A stretch of DNA of 10,986 nt from an uncultured Clostridia bacterium (lineage in GTDB: Bacteria; Bacillota; Clostridia; Saccharofermentanales; DTU023). The notes beneath the pieces are model-generated. The model was not told the origin of the DNA, made no database searches, and saw nothing but the letters and a program-made list of their open reading frames with translations. Location of the stretch: positions 1 through 10,986 of the forward strand of contig CAKZWV010000075.1 of NCBI GenBank assembly GCA_937922005.1. The letters run 5' to 3'. The position numbers were made by a program, and so were the translations under genes. Each line of letters opens with the position of its first letter. Positions within the stretch are counted from its first letter, which is position 1. This document shows positions 1-6,655 of the stretch, in pieces.

Positions 1-489
1 AAGGTGTAAGCCTTAAGGATACGGGTAGTGTGGTCATAGGTGAGATCATAGAAACGGTAAACCCGCTTGAGTGTCTCGTCGTCATCGAGTGGAGTCTTGT
101 TTTCTAGGTACTCTTCTAAGGCTGCTTTTTGGGTGTCGAGAGTAATATCCAGATCAATGAGTTCTTGGCCTCGACGCATGGGATCAAAGTACAGGTTTAA
201 CTTCAAACGAGCGGATAGATTCGTAGCCTCGATCCGTTACCAGAACCACATCCTTGAAATTTGCTTGCCTAAGGTCTTCAAGGATCACAGAAAGACTGCG
301 AGAGTCAGGAACATTACCAGAGAAAGAGCGGTAGTAGACGGGCATATGGCCTTCTAGGGTATAGACAATGACCTCTAAGTTTTGCGGTAGCGTATCAATA
401 CAAGCTGGTTGCGTACTGGCGTAGCGGTGACTGGAATAGGCGTGAATGGAGATTTTATATGAACTTGAGGGATCAATAGGTCTCGGCAT
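1..489 (-). pseudogene. IS1634-type (IS4-like DDE) transposase remnant with internal deletions, truncated by window edge
   Basis: The minus strand from the ATG at 489 begins like full-length IS1634-group transposases of Bacillota (MPRPIDPSSSYKIS, then YASTQPA). Near 385-390 it jumps directly to the catalytic core (LEGHMPVYYRSFSGN, then the second DDE aspartate in VTDRGYES). Family members have roughly two hundred residues between these blocks, including the first catalytic Asp, so I infer an in-frame deletion. Near 200-220 the reading frame changes: the first frame stops at 184-186, while the +1 frame resumes family sequence with RLKLNLYFDPMRRGQELIDL and stays open to position 1. A second stretch is therefore also lost, with a frame change. 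The start has a good ribosome binding site (GAGGAGGG). The product cannot be an active transposase. The two-deletion reading rests on remembered family layout; a computed alignment would settle the exact junctions. Confidence 0.85.
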
Positions 490-677
490 TAGGTAACCCT
501 CCTCTCACTAATCGTCTCATCCCACTCTATTGGGAAAAAGAAGTTAAGCGCTAACGCAAACAAAAATAAGCCCTTCACTGAGTAGGAGCGATAGCAATAC
601 CGAACTAGTCTCCGGGACAAACAGGTGCAAAAGTCAGAATATCAGATCACCAAGAATCATTCATAACAAAAGAAAAA

Positions 678-705
678 GCCACAACGAGATTTCACTCGCT
701 GTGGC
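678..705 (-). terminator. Intrinsic terminator of the methionine synthase operon
   Basis: On the minus strand an 11-bp stem (GCCACAGCGAG against CTCGTTGTGGC, one G-U pair) with a 6-nt loop is followed directly by TTTTTCTTTTG. It lies about 75 bp past the metH stop codon, so it should end that transcript before the IS remnant. Confidence 0.85.
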
Positions 706-778
706 CTTGCTTCGTCGTTCGGAGCCTAGTTGCTAGATTACCAAGGAGAGTGCCTGCAGGCTCCTAGTCGCCAGGATC

Positions 779-3241
779 CTAGTCGCCAAAAACTTCTCGA
801 GCTATGGCGACACTGGCGCTGGCGTCTTTGGCGTAGTAGTCGGCCCCCATTTTCTTGGCGAAGGAGGGGGTGAGGACGGCTCCACCGACGATGATTTTAG
901 TATCGGGGGAGGCAGCTTTGAGCTTTTGGATGGTCTCTTCCATGCTAGGGAGGGTTGTCGTCATCAGGGTGGAGAGACCGACCAGTTTGATTTTTTCCCG
1001 AACGACGGTGTCAACTATGACTTCAGGCGGAACATCCTTGCCTAGGTCAATGGTTGTATAGCCGTAGTTGTCGACAATAACCCGGACAATATTCTTGCCA
1101 ATATCGTGGATATCCCCCTTAACGGTGGCAAAAACAATAGATCCTTTGGAAATCGTTTCCTTTCCTGCCTCGGCCATGGTCGTCTTGATGACCTCAAAGG
1201 CCTCTTGGGCGGCATTCGAAGCGCTGATCAGCTGGGGGAGAAAGATCTCTTTGCGGTCGTATTTGTCGCTGACATAGTCTAGGGCAGGGATAAGGTATTG
1301 TTCGATGATGGTGAGACTGTCCTGGGTGGCGAGCAGTTGACGGGTCAGGCGCTTAGCTTCTTCCTTGAGGCCCTTGTCGATGGCTGCCGTCATGGCTGCG
1401 GGGGAGGGAACACAAGGAGCACTGGAGTCTTCCTGAGAATGAACTTGGGGCCCGGCGCTTTCATCGTGATATTCAGGTCCTTGCTGATCTGAGTAATCTT
1501 CGGAGCCTTTGGCCTTGGTTTTAGCTTTAGCCTTTTGGCGGGCTGCCTCGTGGGCTAGGAAGCGTTTGGCCCCGGGATCAAGGTTAGCTAGAACTTGATA
1601 GGCCTCCCATTGGTCTCGGATATGGGGATTAGCGGGATTGACAATGGGCAGGTCGAGACCAGCGCCTAGGGCTAGGGTGAGAAAGGTAGCGTTGAGGAGA
1701 CCCCGTTGGGGGAGACCATAGGAGACGTTGGAGACCCCCAGAGTAAGCTTGATATCCTGGTACTTCGCCTTCAGGGTCCGCATGGCCTCGATGGTAGCTT
1801 GAATTTCCTCTTGGTCCGAAGAGGCGGTGAAAGTGAGGCAGTCAAAGATCAGACGGTCTAAGCCTAGCCCATAGGCTTGAGCGGCCTGGATGGCGGTCTC
1901 AGCAGCCTGGATTCGCTCCATGGCTGACTGGGGCATTTTCTCGCCACAAGTAAGAACGACAACGGAAGCCCCGTATTTTTGGGCTAAGGGGAAGATGGCA
2001 TCCATGGACTTGGGGGTGGCCGTCGTCGAATTAAGAATGGGGCAACCGTTATAAACCCGGATGGCCGCCTCCATGGCCTGGGGATCCGTGGTATCGATCA
2101 TGAGGACAGCATCCGAGATGGATTGGATGGCCCGGACTAGCTGGGGAAAAGTGGCTTTTTGGTCAATGCCAGGGGCCCCCAGGTTGAGATCTAAGACGGC
2201 AGCCCCGGCCTCCACCTCCAGGACAGCTTCCTTCATGACATAGGGAAAATCCTTATCCTCAATCGCCTGGAGGAAACGTTTATTTTCTGTGGCGTTCAGG
2301 GTCTCGCCTGCTAAAATCGGGCGGTCTAAGTGGTAGGTCGCCGTACTCGAAGAGAGGTGGGGCCGGAGAGGAACAGGGTCCCGGTGGGAGGTGCGACCCT
2401 GGAGGGCCTTCTTAATTTCGGCAATATACTCGGGGCCCGTCCCGCAACAGCCTCCGATGTATTTGACCCCTAGGTCGGCGATCGGGAGCATTTTGTGGGC
2501 AAAAGTGGGTGCATCCAGGTTATACTTGCCCGTCTCAGGGTCGGGGAGGCCAGCATTAGCCTTGACGAGGATGGGAGTATTTGTTACTGCGGCCATTTCA
2601 CGGATGATATAGAACATCTTTTCGGGGCCGACGGAGCAATTGGCACCGAGGGCGTCAACTCCGAGCCGGGAGGCCAAGGTGGCAAAATTGGCTGGGGCGA
2701 CTCCGGTGAAAGTCCGGCCATCCTCTTCATAAGACATGGAGGCAAAGATCGGTAGGTCAGAGTGCTCCTTAATGGCCAAAATAGCCGCCTTCATCTCAAA
2801 GAGGTCGGTCATGGTCTCAATGATGAACATGTCGACGTGGTCTCGGGCGGCCAGGACCAGGTCCTCAAAACAAGAATAGGCCGTTTCGAAGGTCAAGGTT
2901 CCATTGGGCTCCATCATTTCACCCAGGGGGCCGATATTGCAGGCGATCGTAATGGTGCGATCGAGCTGATGGCGGGCATCTCGGGCCCGTTTGGCGTTCT
3001 GACAGGCGGCCAGGACGACTTCTTCAACCCCGTGGCCCGTGCCTTCGAGCTTGAGGCGATTGGCCCCAAAGGTATTGGTACAAAATATATCGCTGCCCGC
3101 ATCGATATATTCTTGGTGAATTTCAGTAATTTTTTCAGGCTCGAGGAGATTGAGAATCTCAGGTCTTTGGCCTACGGCAATGCCCTTGCGTTGAATCATG
3201 GTGCCCATAGCACCATCGAGAAGTAAAAAGTTATTTTCCAC
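779..3241 (-). CDS. metH: Cobalamin-dependent methionine synthase core (Hcy, pterin and B12 domains; no activation domain)
   Basis: This enzyme transfers a methyl group from 5-methyl-tetrahydrofolate via cobalamin to homocysteine, giving methionine in the cytosol. Numbering is from the GTG start (820 aa). Residues 5-285 are the homocysteine methyltransferase barrel, with zinc ligands in GANCSVG (C202) and GGCCGTG (C265, C266). Residues 305-560 are the DHPS-like methyl-folate barrel (LDLNLGAPG, MIDTTDP). Residues 620-695 form the B12 cap helices. Residues 700-820 are the B12 Rossmann domain with GDIHDIGKN (axial H712), GLSTLMTTT and GGAVLTPSF. The chain ends there, while E. coli MetH continues into an activation domain; here that domain is the upstream gene. 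A Lys/Ala then acidic low-complexity linker (about 568-615) joins the pterin and cap domains. An ATG at 3310 is in frame, but the GTG at 3241 has GGAGG at 3247-3251, five bases upstream, and begins right before the conserved LLLDGAMGT block, so I chose it. Confidence 0.95.
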   Translation of the reverse strand: MENNFLLLDGAMGTMIQRKGIAVGQRPEILNLLEPEKITEIHQEYIDAGSDIFCTNTFGANRLKLEGTGHGVEEVVLAACQNAKRARDARHQLDRTITIACNIGPLGEMMEPNGTLTFETAYSCFEDLVLAARDHVDMFIIETMTDLFEMKAAILAIKEHSDLPIFASMSYEEDGRTFTGVAPANFATLASRLGVDALGANCSVGPEKMFYIIREMAAVTNTPILVKANAGLPDPETGKYNLDAPTFAHKMLPIADLGVKYIGGCCGTGPEYIAEIKKALQGRTSHRDPVPLRPHLSSSTATYHLDRPILAGETLNATENKRFLQAIEDKDFPYVMKEAVLEVEAGAAVLDLNLGAPGIDQKATFPQLVRAIQSISDAVLMIDTTDPQAMEAAIRVYNGCPILNSTTATPKSMDAIFPLAQKYGASVVVLTCGEKMPQSAMERIQAAETAIQAAQAYGLGLDRLIFDCLTFTASSDQEEIQATIEAMRTLKAKYQDIKLTLGVSNVSYGLPQRGLLNATFLTLALGAGLDLPIVNPANPHIRDQWEAYQVLANLDPGAKRFLAHEAARQKAKAKTKAKGSEDYSDQQGPEYHDESAGPQVHSQEDSSAPCVPSPAAMTAAIDKGLKEEAKRLTRQLLATQDSLTIIEQYLIPALDYVSDKYDRKEIFLPQLISASNAAQEAFEVIKTTMAEAGKETISKGSIVFATVKGDIHDIGKNIVRVIVDNYGYTTIDLGKDVPPEVIVDTVVREKIKLVGLSTLMTTTLPSMEETIQKLKAASPDTKIIVGGAVLTPSFAKKMGADYYAKDASASVAIAREVFGD

Positions 3242-3896
3242 AGAAACCTCCGTTTTTTCTGATATTACAGTGAAAACGTAAAAGGCAACTTGAACATCTG
3301 TGGTAGACATAGGTGCTCGGTCGGTCGAGGACCCCCATCAGGGCGATGACAGACTTCCGGGGGATCATGAGGCCGCTGGCATTGACCTTGAGGCCCATCT
3401 GCCGGTCTATATCTAAGAGCCTCCCAATGTCTTGATTGAGGCCTATGGGAAGGTCCCCGTAGCCGGGAGAAAAACGCATTGTCAAGAAATGTTCTTTCTT
3501 GCGGTAGGTCTGGATGATTTGCTCATTGACTTGGGTGCAGATTTCCTCCGTATATTGGGAGGCCACCGCATCCAAATACAGGGCCTGAGTGGGGTCAAGG
3601 ACATCCATTTTCCTCAGATACTGGTCGACCTGGATTCCCAGGGTCACGGCCATCAAGACGATGGCAGTCGCATCCTCGAGCATTTCGTCCGCCATCCTGC
3701 CGGTGAGACTAAGACCCGTATCAGGAATCTTTCGACCCTGGAGGGGGTATTCCTTGGTCACCCACTTGGGCTTGGCGATTTCTACAATTTCCCGATACGC
3801 AGCCTCGATCTCTCGGTCGAACTCCCTATTATCTCCTAATCCAAGAATAGCCCTTGCATCAGAAAAATCTTTCTGCATACCTTTTATCTCTTTCAT
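3231..3896 (-). CDS. Stand-alone methionine synthase reactivation (AdoMet-binding) domain protein
   Basis: This 221-residue protein matches the vitamin B12-dependent methionine synthase activation domain, which in E. coli is the C-terminus of MetH. That domain binds S-adenosylmethionine and helps to methylate the oxidised cob(II)alamin so that MetH can cycle again. The central signature RFSPGYGDLPI (141-151) corresponds to the RxxPGY AdoMet-binding motif, followed by the MIPRKSVIALMGV block (177-189) typical of the family. A conserved Cys cluster closes the protein (C201, C204, C210, C219), as often seen in stand-alone versions. It overlaps metH by 11 bp (stop TAA at 3231-3233), which suggests coupled expression and a complex in trans. 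The start is uncertain: the ATG at 3896 has only a weak ribosome binding site, and the ATG at codon 7 is no better. The upstream leader carries the hairpin-repeat array described separately. Confidence 0.9.
   Translation of the reverse strand: MKEIKGMQKDFSDARAILGLGDNREFDREIEAAYREIVEIAKPKWVTKEYPLQGRKIPDTGLSLTGRMADEMLEDATAIVLMAVTLGIQVDQYLRKMDVLDPTQALYLDAVASQYTEEICTQVNEQIIQTYRKKEHFLTMRFSPGYGDLPIGLNQDIGRLLDIDRQMGLKVNASGLMIPRKSVIALMGVLDRPSTYVYHRCSSCLLRFHCNIRKNGGFCGK
3246..3251 (-). promoter_or_regulatory. Ribosome binding site that fixes the GTG start of metH
   Basis: GGAGGT lies four bases before the GTG at 3241 (five from GGAGG). It sits inside the last codons of the upstream activation gene, so the two genes are probably translationally coupled. 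It argues against the upstream in-frame ATG at 3310, which would add 23 residues with no family match. Confidence 0.8.
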
Positions 3897-3914
3897 TCAC
3901 TGCTCGTTAGTTGA

Positions 3915-4020
3915 TTTGCTGGCGGATCCCCCCGCCAATTTGCTGGCGGATTCGCCGCCTACTTGCTTGCGGGTTCCTCGCCAACTGGTTTGCGTATTCC
4001 CGCCAACTTGCTTGCTTTTG
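3915..4020 (-). repeat. Array of degenerate 22-24 bp tandem repeats with mini-hairpins in the leader of the MetH operon
   Basis: Read on the minus strand, four units of 22, 23, 23 and 24 bp and one partial unit follow each other, each opening like GCAAGCAAGTTGGCGGG. In plus coordinates they lie about 3915-3938, 3939-3962, 3963-3985, 3986-4007 and 4008-4020. In the units nearest the gene, GGCGG at the end of one unit pairs with CCGCC at the start of the next around a 5-6 base loop; the distal units keep only shorter stems. The period is not a multiple of three, so it is not coding. It lies 18 bp upstream of the activation gene start and is probably in its 5' untranslated leader. Confidence 0.75.
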
Positions 4021-4037
4021 TTTACATTTAATTACCA

Positions 4038-4057
4038 CTGATCACCGCTGATCACCG
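4038..4057. repeat. Perfect 10-bp tandem repeat, possible operator
   Basis: CTGATCACCG occurs twice without a gap, each copy containing the palindrome TGATCA. On the minus strand it lies just upstream of the AT-rich stretch GGTAATTAAATG, which could hold a weak -10 (TTAAAT), so the repeat would span the -35 region of the methionine synthase operon. The promoter itself is a poor match, so an operator role is a guess. Confidence 0.35.
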
Positions 4058-4086
4058 CCATCCAGCCCCGAGTTCAAGCAGCAAAA

Positions 4087-4125
4087 AGGGCCCCAGGAGC
4101 CCGTGGATGGATGGCCTGGTGCCCT
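4087..4125 (-). terminator. Intrinsic terminator of the transporter/glycosyltransferase operon
   Basis: On the minus strand the arms AGGGCACCAGG and CCTGGGGCCCT pair with one mismatch around a 17-base loop, then run into TTTTTGC. It lies about 145 bp past the glycosyltransferase stop. It separates that transcript from the methionine synthase operon. Confidence 0.75.
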
Positions 4126-4270
4126 ATTCTAACAAGAACAAAAAATTCTTACCTGCCCTATGGGGAGGAGTCCCTAGGGGGGGAGCACCTAGGGTCCCAG
4201 TCTGTTAGGGGGATCCCGGGCTTCCGATCTTTTCGATAGATCCCTAGCCCCCGACCCCTGAAATCGGACC
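4126..4270. other. GC-rich 3' untranslated stretch with CCTAGG inverted repeats, no gene
   Basis: No supported reading frame lies between the glycosyltransferase stop and the terminator. The stretch is rich in runs of G and C and holds an inverted repeat CCCTAGG (4172-4178) / CCTAGGG (4188-4194), each arm containing the palindrome CCTAGG. No T-run follows on either strand, so I do not call it a terminator; it may be an RNA-stabilising 3' hairpin. Confidence 0.4.
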
Positions 4271-5488
4271 CTATCCCCTGATCTCCTCCATCTTTTCCAG
4301 TAGCGTCTCTGCCAGACCTTGCCAGGTGAATTTTTCTAGCTGCCTGGTCCAGTCGACCTTCTGGTATGAGCGCTGCCGGAAGGCTTGGGCGGCGGCTAGC
4401 ATGGCCTCTTGGAGCTGGCGGATATGGCCTTCTTTAGCTGCAGTCTGAATCTCATCCAGACCCTGCAAGGCTGGCATGGGGATCACCCGGATGTGGTCGT
4501 CCTTCCAGAGCTCCTCCCCCAAGAAAGAGCGGAGGGCGGGGAGGTCGGTCACAACGAGATCCAGACCGGCTGCCAGGGCTTCGATGGCTCCCAGGCCAAG
4601 CCCTTCGTAGTAAGAGGGATAGATAAAAATGTCAAAGTCTTCCATTTCCTGACCTAGATGGGCCTGGGACTCATGGTGGGGGAGGAGGGTGAGACGCCCA
4701 TCCTCCTTCGACAAATCTTCCACCCAAGCCTCAGCTTCGGCTGGCGTATTTCCTGTCAGGGTGAGAGAAAGGTCGAGCTCATGGGGGAGACCTAAAAAGG
4801 CTTCGACGAGCTCATAGGTCCCCTTGGGATGAGAAAAGCGGCCAGCATAGAGGAAGCGGACGGTGCTGCCAGCGTCGGCCTTGCGGGGGGTAAAACGAAA
4901 AATCCTGGGGTCAAAGCCTGCCCCGCCGACGAAGATGTGTTCTTGAGGAATCCCATAGACGGCACTTAGGTCAAAAAGCTGGTCGGCTGTGAGGGCGGAT
5001 ACGCAGGGGAGGGAGGACAGATCCCCTACATAACGGTTAAAAAAAGCCGGGTTTTGCTTGGCCTGGCGGAGGTCGGTCCCGTGGGCCAGGGCCAGGATCG
5101 GAAGAGAAAAGCTCTGGGCCAGGTCCGTAAGCATCCAGAGGTGGTGGCAGAGGAGGAGGTCAGGCTGGAGGTCCGAAATGGCCTGGGTCAGGACCTGGCG
5201 AAAGGCTGTTTTCCACTGGTCTACCATGAGAGGAGTCATCTTGTGATAGACCGTAGCCGGATAGGGCATGATGTCACTCATCCCTGGGACGGGAAAGGGG
5301 AGGTCTGGGGTTTGAAAAGAGACCGGATAGCTTGGACAGGGGAGATCGGGAATGGGGTGACCCAGATTGGTCCCGTAGACCAGGGCCTGGGTGTGACCGA
5401 GCTGGTCCAAGGACTTAATAAGGTTGCGGGCAAAGGTCCCGCTCCCCGTCATATCAGGGATCTGGGCTAGGGTAGAAAGAATACGCAT
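4271..5488 (-). CDS. GT-B fold glycosyltransferase, family 4-like
   Basis: This 405-residue cytosolic or membrane-associated enzyme should transfer a sugar from a nucleotide-sugar donor to an unidentified acceptor. The N-terminal Rossmann half begins MRILSTLAQIPDMTGSGTFA, with the Gly-rich loop near residue 15 and HGTDL at 136-140. The C-terminal donor half opens with FLYAGRFSHPKG (212-223). It carries the E-x7-E type motif YEGLGLGAIEALAAG (E295, E303), which in GT4 retaining enzymes contacts the donor sugar. The length is normal for GT4. It starts 75 bp after the ATPase gene on the same strand, with no terminator between them, so it is probably the last gene of the transporter transcript. 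No other cell-wall or polysaccharide gene is adjacent, so the acceptor and product are unknown. The start has only a modest ribosome binding site (AAAGTGAG). Confidence 0.85.
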   Translation of the reverse strand: MRILSTLAQIPDMTGSGTFARNLIKSLDQLGHTQALVYGTNLGHPIPDLPCPSYPVSFQTPDLPFPVPGMSDIMPYPATVYHKMTPLMVDQWKTAFRQVLTQAISDLQPDLLLCHHLWMLTDLAQSFSLPILALAHGTDLRQAKQNPAFFNRYVGDLSSLPCVSALTADQLFDLSAVYGIPQEHIFVGGAGFDPRIFRFTPRKADAGSTVRFLYAGRFSHPKGTYELVEAFLGLPHELDLSLTLTGNTPAEAEAWVEDLSKEDGRLTLLPHHESQAHLGQEMEDFDIFIYPSYYEGLGLGAIEALAAGLDLVVTDLPALRSFLGEELWKDDHIRVIPMPALQGLDEIQTAAKEGHIRQLQEAMLAAAQAFRQRSYQKVDWTRQLEKFTWQGLAETLLEKMEEIRG

Positions 5489-5526
5489 AAAAACTCACTT
5501 TCTTATGGCTAAATATTTTGCGTAGC

Positions 5527-5548
5527 TTGAACGTTTCGTACGATTCAA
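5527..5548 (-). other. Small stem-loop between ATPase and glycosyltransferase genes
   Basis: TTGAACGT (5527-5534) can pair with ACG-A-TTCAA (5540-5548) around a 5-base loop with one bulged base. No T-run follows, so it would not act as a terminator. It could tune processing or expression of the last gene in the transcript, but this is weak. Confidence 0.3.
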
Positions 5549-5563
5549 CGCAAGTTCCGCTGG

Positions 5564-6655
5564 CTAAGCTTCCTTTCGTATGGCTAAACTCACAAGGGAC
5601 CCTACTTCAGGCAGGTAGGCGTCAGGGGTGTTGAGGACTAGAAGGCGGACTGGGGCCTTTGCCGCCTTCGCTTTCTTTTCCGCCACCTCCTCGGTCACCG
5701 CCTTTTCCGACACCGCTAGCGATGCCGGCGCCAGCGACGCCGCAACCGCCTTCGCTGCTGCCGATTCCTCCAAAAGACAATCATAGTAGAAAAAGGGGCC
5801 TTGGAATATTTGTCGGAGGACACGGGCAGGATAGGGACCTGCTCCAGGGGGTAAGAGAGCCCAGGCTTCCGGACGGAGGGTTAGGCCTTCACGGAGGTAG
5901 CCGCTACTTTCACCCAGAAAGGCCTGCGTAAAGGGGGCGTGGGGAGACTCATAGAGGGTGCGAGGCGTCCCTTCCTCCACCTTCCGACCCCGGTCGAGGA
6001 GGACGATCTTTTCGCCCAGTTCAAAGGCCTCGGCCTGGTCATGAGTGACGAGGAGGGTCGTCACCCCAAAATCCCTTTGGACCTGCTTGAGCTCAGCCCG
6101 CAAGGCAATTCGGAGCTTGGCGTCCAAGTTAGAAAGGGGTTCATCGAGCAGGAGGAGACGGGGCTGGATGATAAGGCTGCGAGCCAGGGCAACCCGCTGC
6201 TGCTCGCCCCCGGAAAGCTCCTGGACCCTTTTGTCGGCATAGCCTTTCAGGTCGAGCCTATCCAGCATCTGGGTCAGAGCCTCAGCTTGGTCGGCCTTTG
6301 GCACCTTTCGCAGCTTCAACCCGTAGCAAATATTCTGCCGCACATTCATATGGGGAAAGAGGGCATAGGACTGGAAGACTGTCGCAATGGGCCGATCTTC
6401 TGGTGGGATATGGATTGCAGGGCCGTCTCCTCCCTGATCTTCCAGGGTCTCGCCAGCCAGGCGAATGGTCCCCTTGGCAGGCCGCAGAAAGCCCCCTAGG
6501 CTCCGTAAGATCGAGGATTTCCCGCAGCCCGAAGGCCCCACGAGGCAAGTCAAAGACCCCTCCTCGATGGTCAGGGAGAAATCTTCCACTGCCACAAAAT
6601 CCCCGTACTGGATGATCAGCCTTTGAATTTCTAAAAAGCAAGGGTCCCGTTTCAT
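5564..6655 (-). CDS. ABC importer ATPase (PotA/FbpC-like)
   Basis: This protein powers the importer encoded upstream by hydrolysing ATP at the inner face of the membrane. Numbering is from the ATG at 6655 (363 aa). Walker A is GPSGCGKSS (40-48), Q-loop VFQSYALFPHM (Q95), signature LSGGEQQR (147-154), Walker B LLLLDEP (167-173) and switch His in VTHDQAEA (H205). Residues from about 250 form a short TOBE-like C-terminal domain. It is interrupted by an Ala/Lys/Glu-rich low-complexity stretch (about 297-335) that I do not know from the family. The start is fixed by the ATGA overlap with the permease stop (6652-6655) and by the family-like beginning; the in-frame start at 6709 would lie deep in the permease gene. 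The motifs place it in the Fe3+, polyamine, thiamine or sugar-phosphate type of ATPase but do not tell the substrate. Confidence 0.9.
   Translation of the reverse strand: MKRDPCFLEIQRLIIQYGDFVAVEDFSLTIEEGSLTCLVGPSGCGKSSILRSLGGFLRPAKGTIRLAGETLEDQGGDGPAIHIPPEDRPIATVFQSYALFPHMNVRQNICYGLKLRKVPKADQAEALTQMLDRLDLKGYADKRVQELSGGEQQRVALARSLIIQPRLLLLDEPLSNLDAKLRIALRAELKQVQRDFGVTTLLVTHDQAEAFELGEKIVLLDRGRKVEEGTPRTLYESPHAPFTQAFLGESSGYLREGLTLRPEAWALLPPGAGPYPARVLRQIFQGPFFYYDCLLEESAAAKAVAASLAPASLAVSEKAVTEEVAEKKAKAAKAPVRLLVLNTPDAYLPEVGSLVSLAIRKEA

Noticed and set aside
184..489. An intact small 101-residue protein
   Set aside because: Its content is pieces of a much longer transposase, and family sequence continues in another frame past its stop. 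It is a pseudogene fragment.
2762..3226. Long plus-strand reading frame opposite metH
   Set aside because: It is antisense to the strongly conserved homocysteine barrel and resembles nothing known; it is a shadow of a GC-rich gene. The same holds for the plus-strand frames at 3432-3839, 5054-5470, 5939-6499 and 8624-9220.
3915..4020. CRISPR array
   Set aside because: The repeats are directly adjacent with no unique spacers, vary between units, and no cas gene is near.
3897..4086. SAM or cobalamin riboswitch before the methionine synthase operon
   Set aside because: I looked for the S-box core and the B12 box on the minus strand and found neither; the leader is filled by the repeat array.
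6282..6641. Minus-strand 119-residue frame within the ATPase gene
   Set aside because: It covers the Walker A region in another frame, and the ATPase frame carries all conserved motifs.
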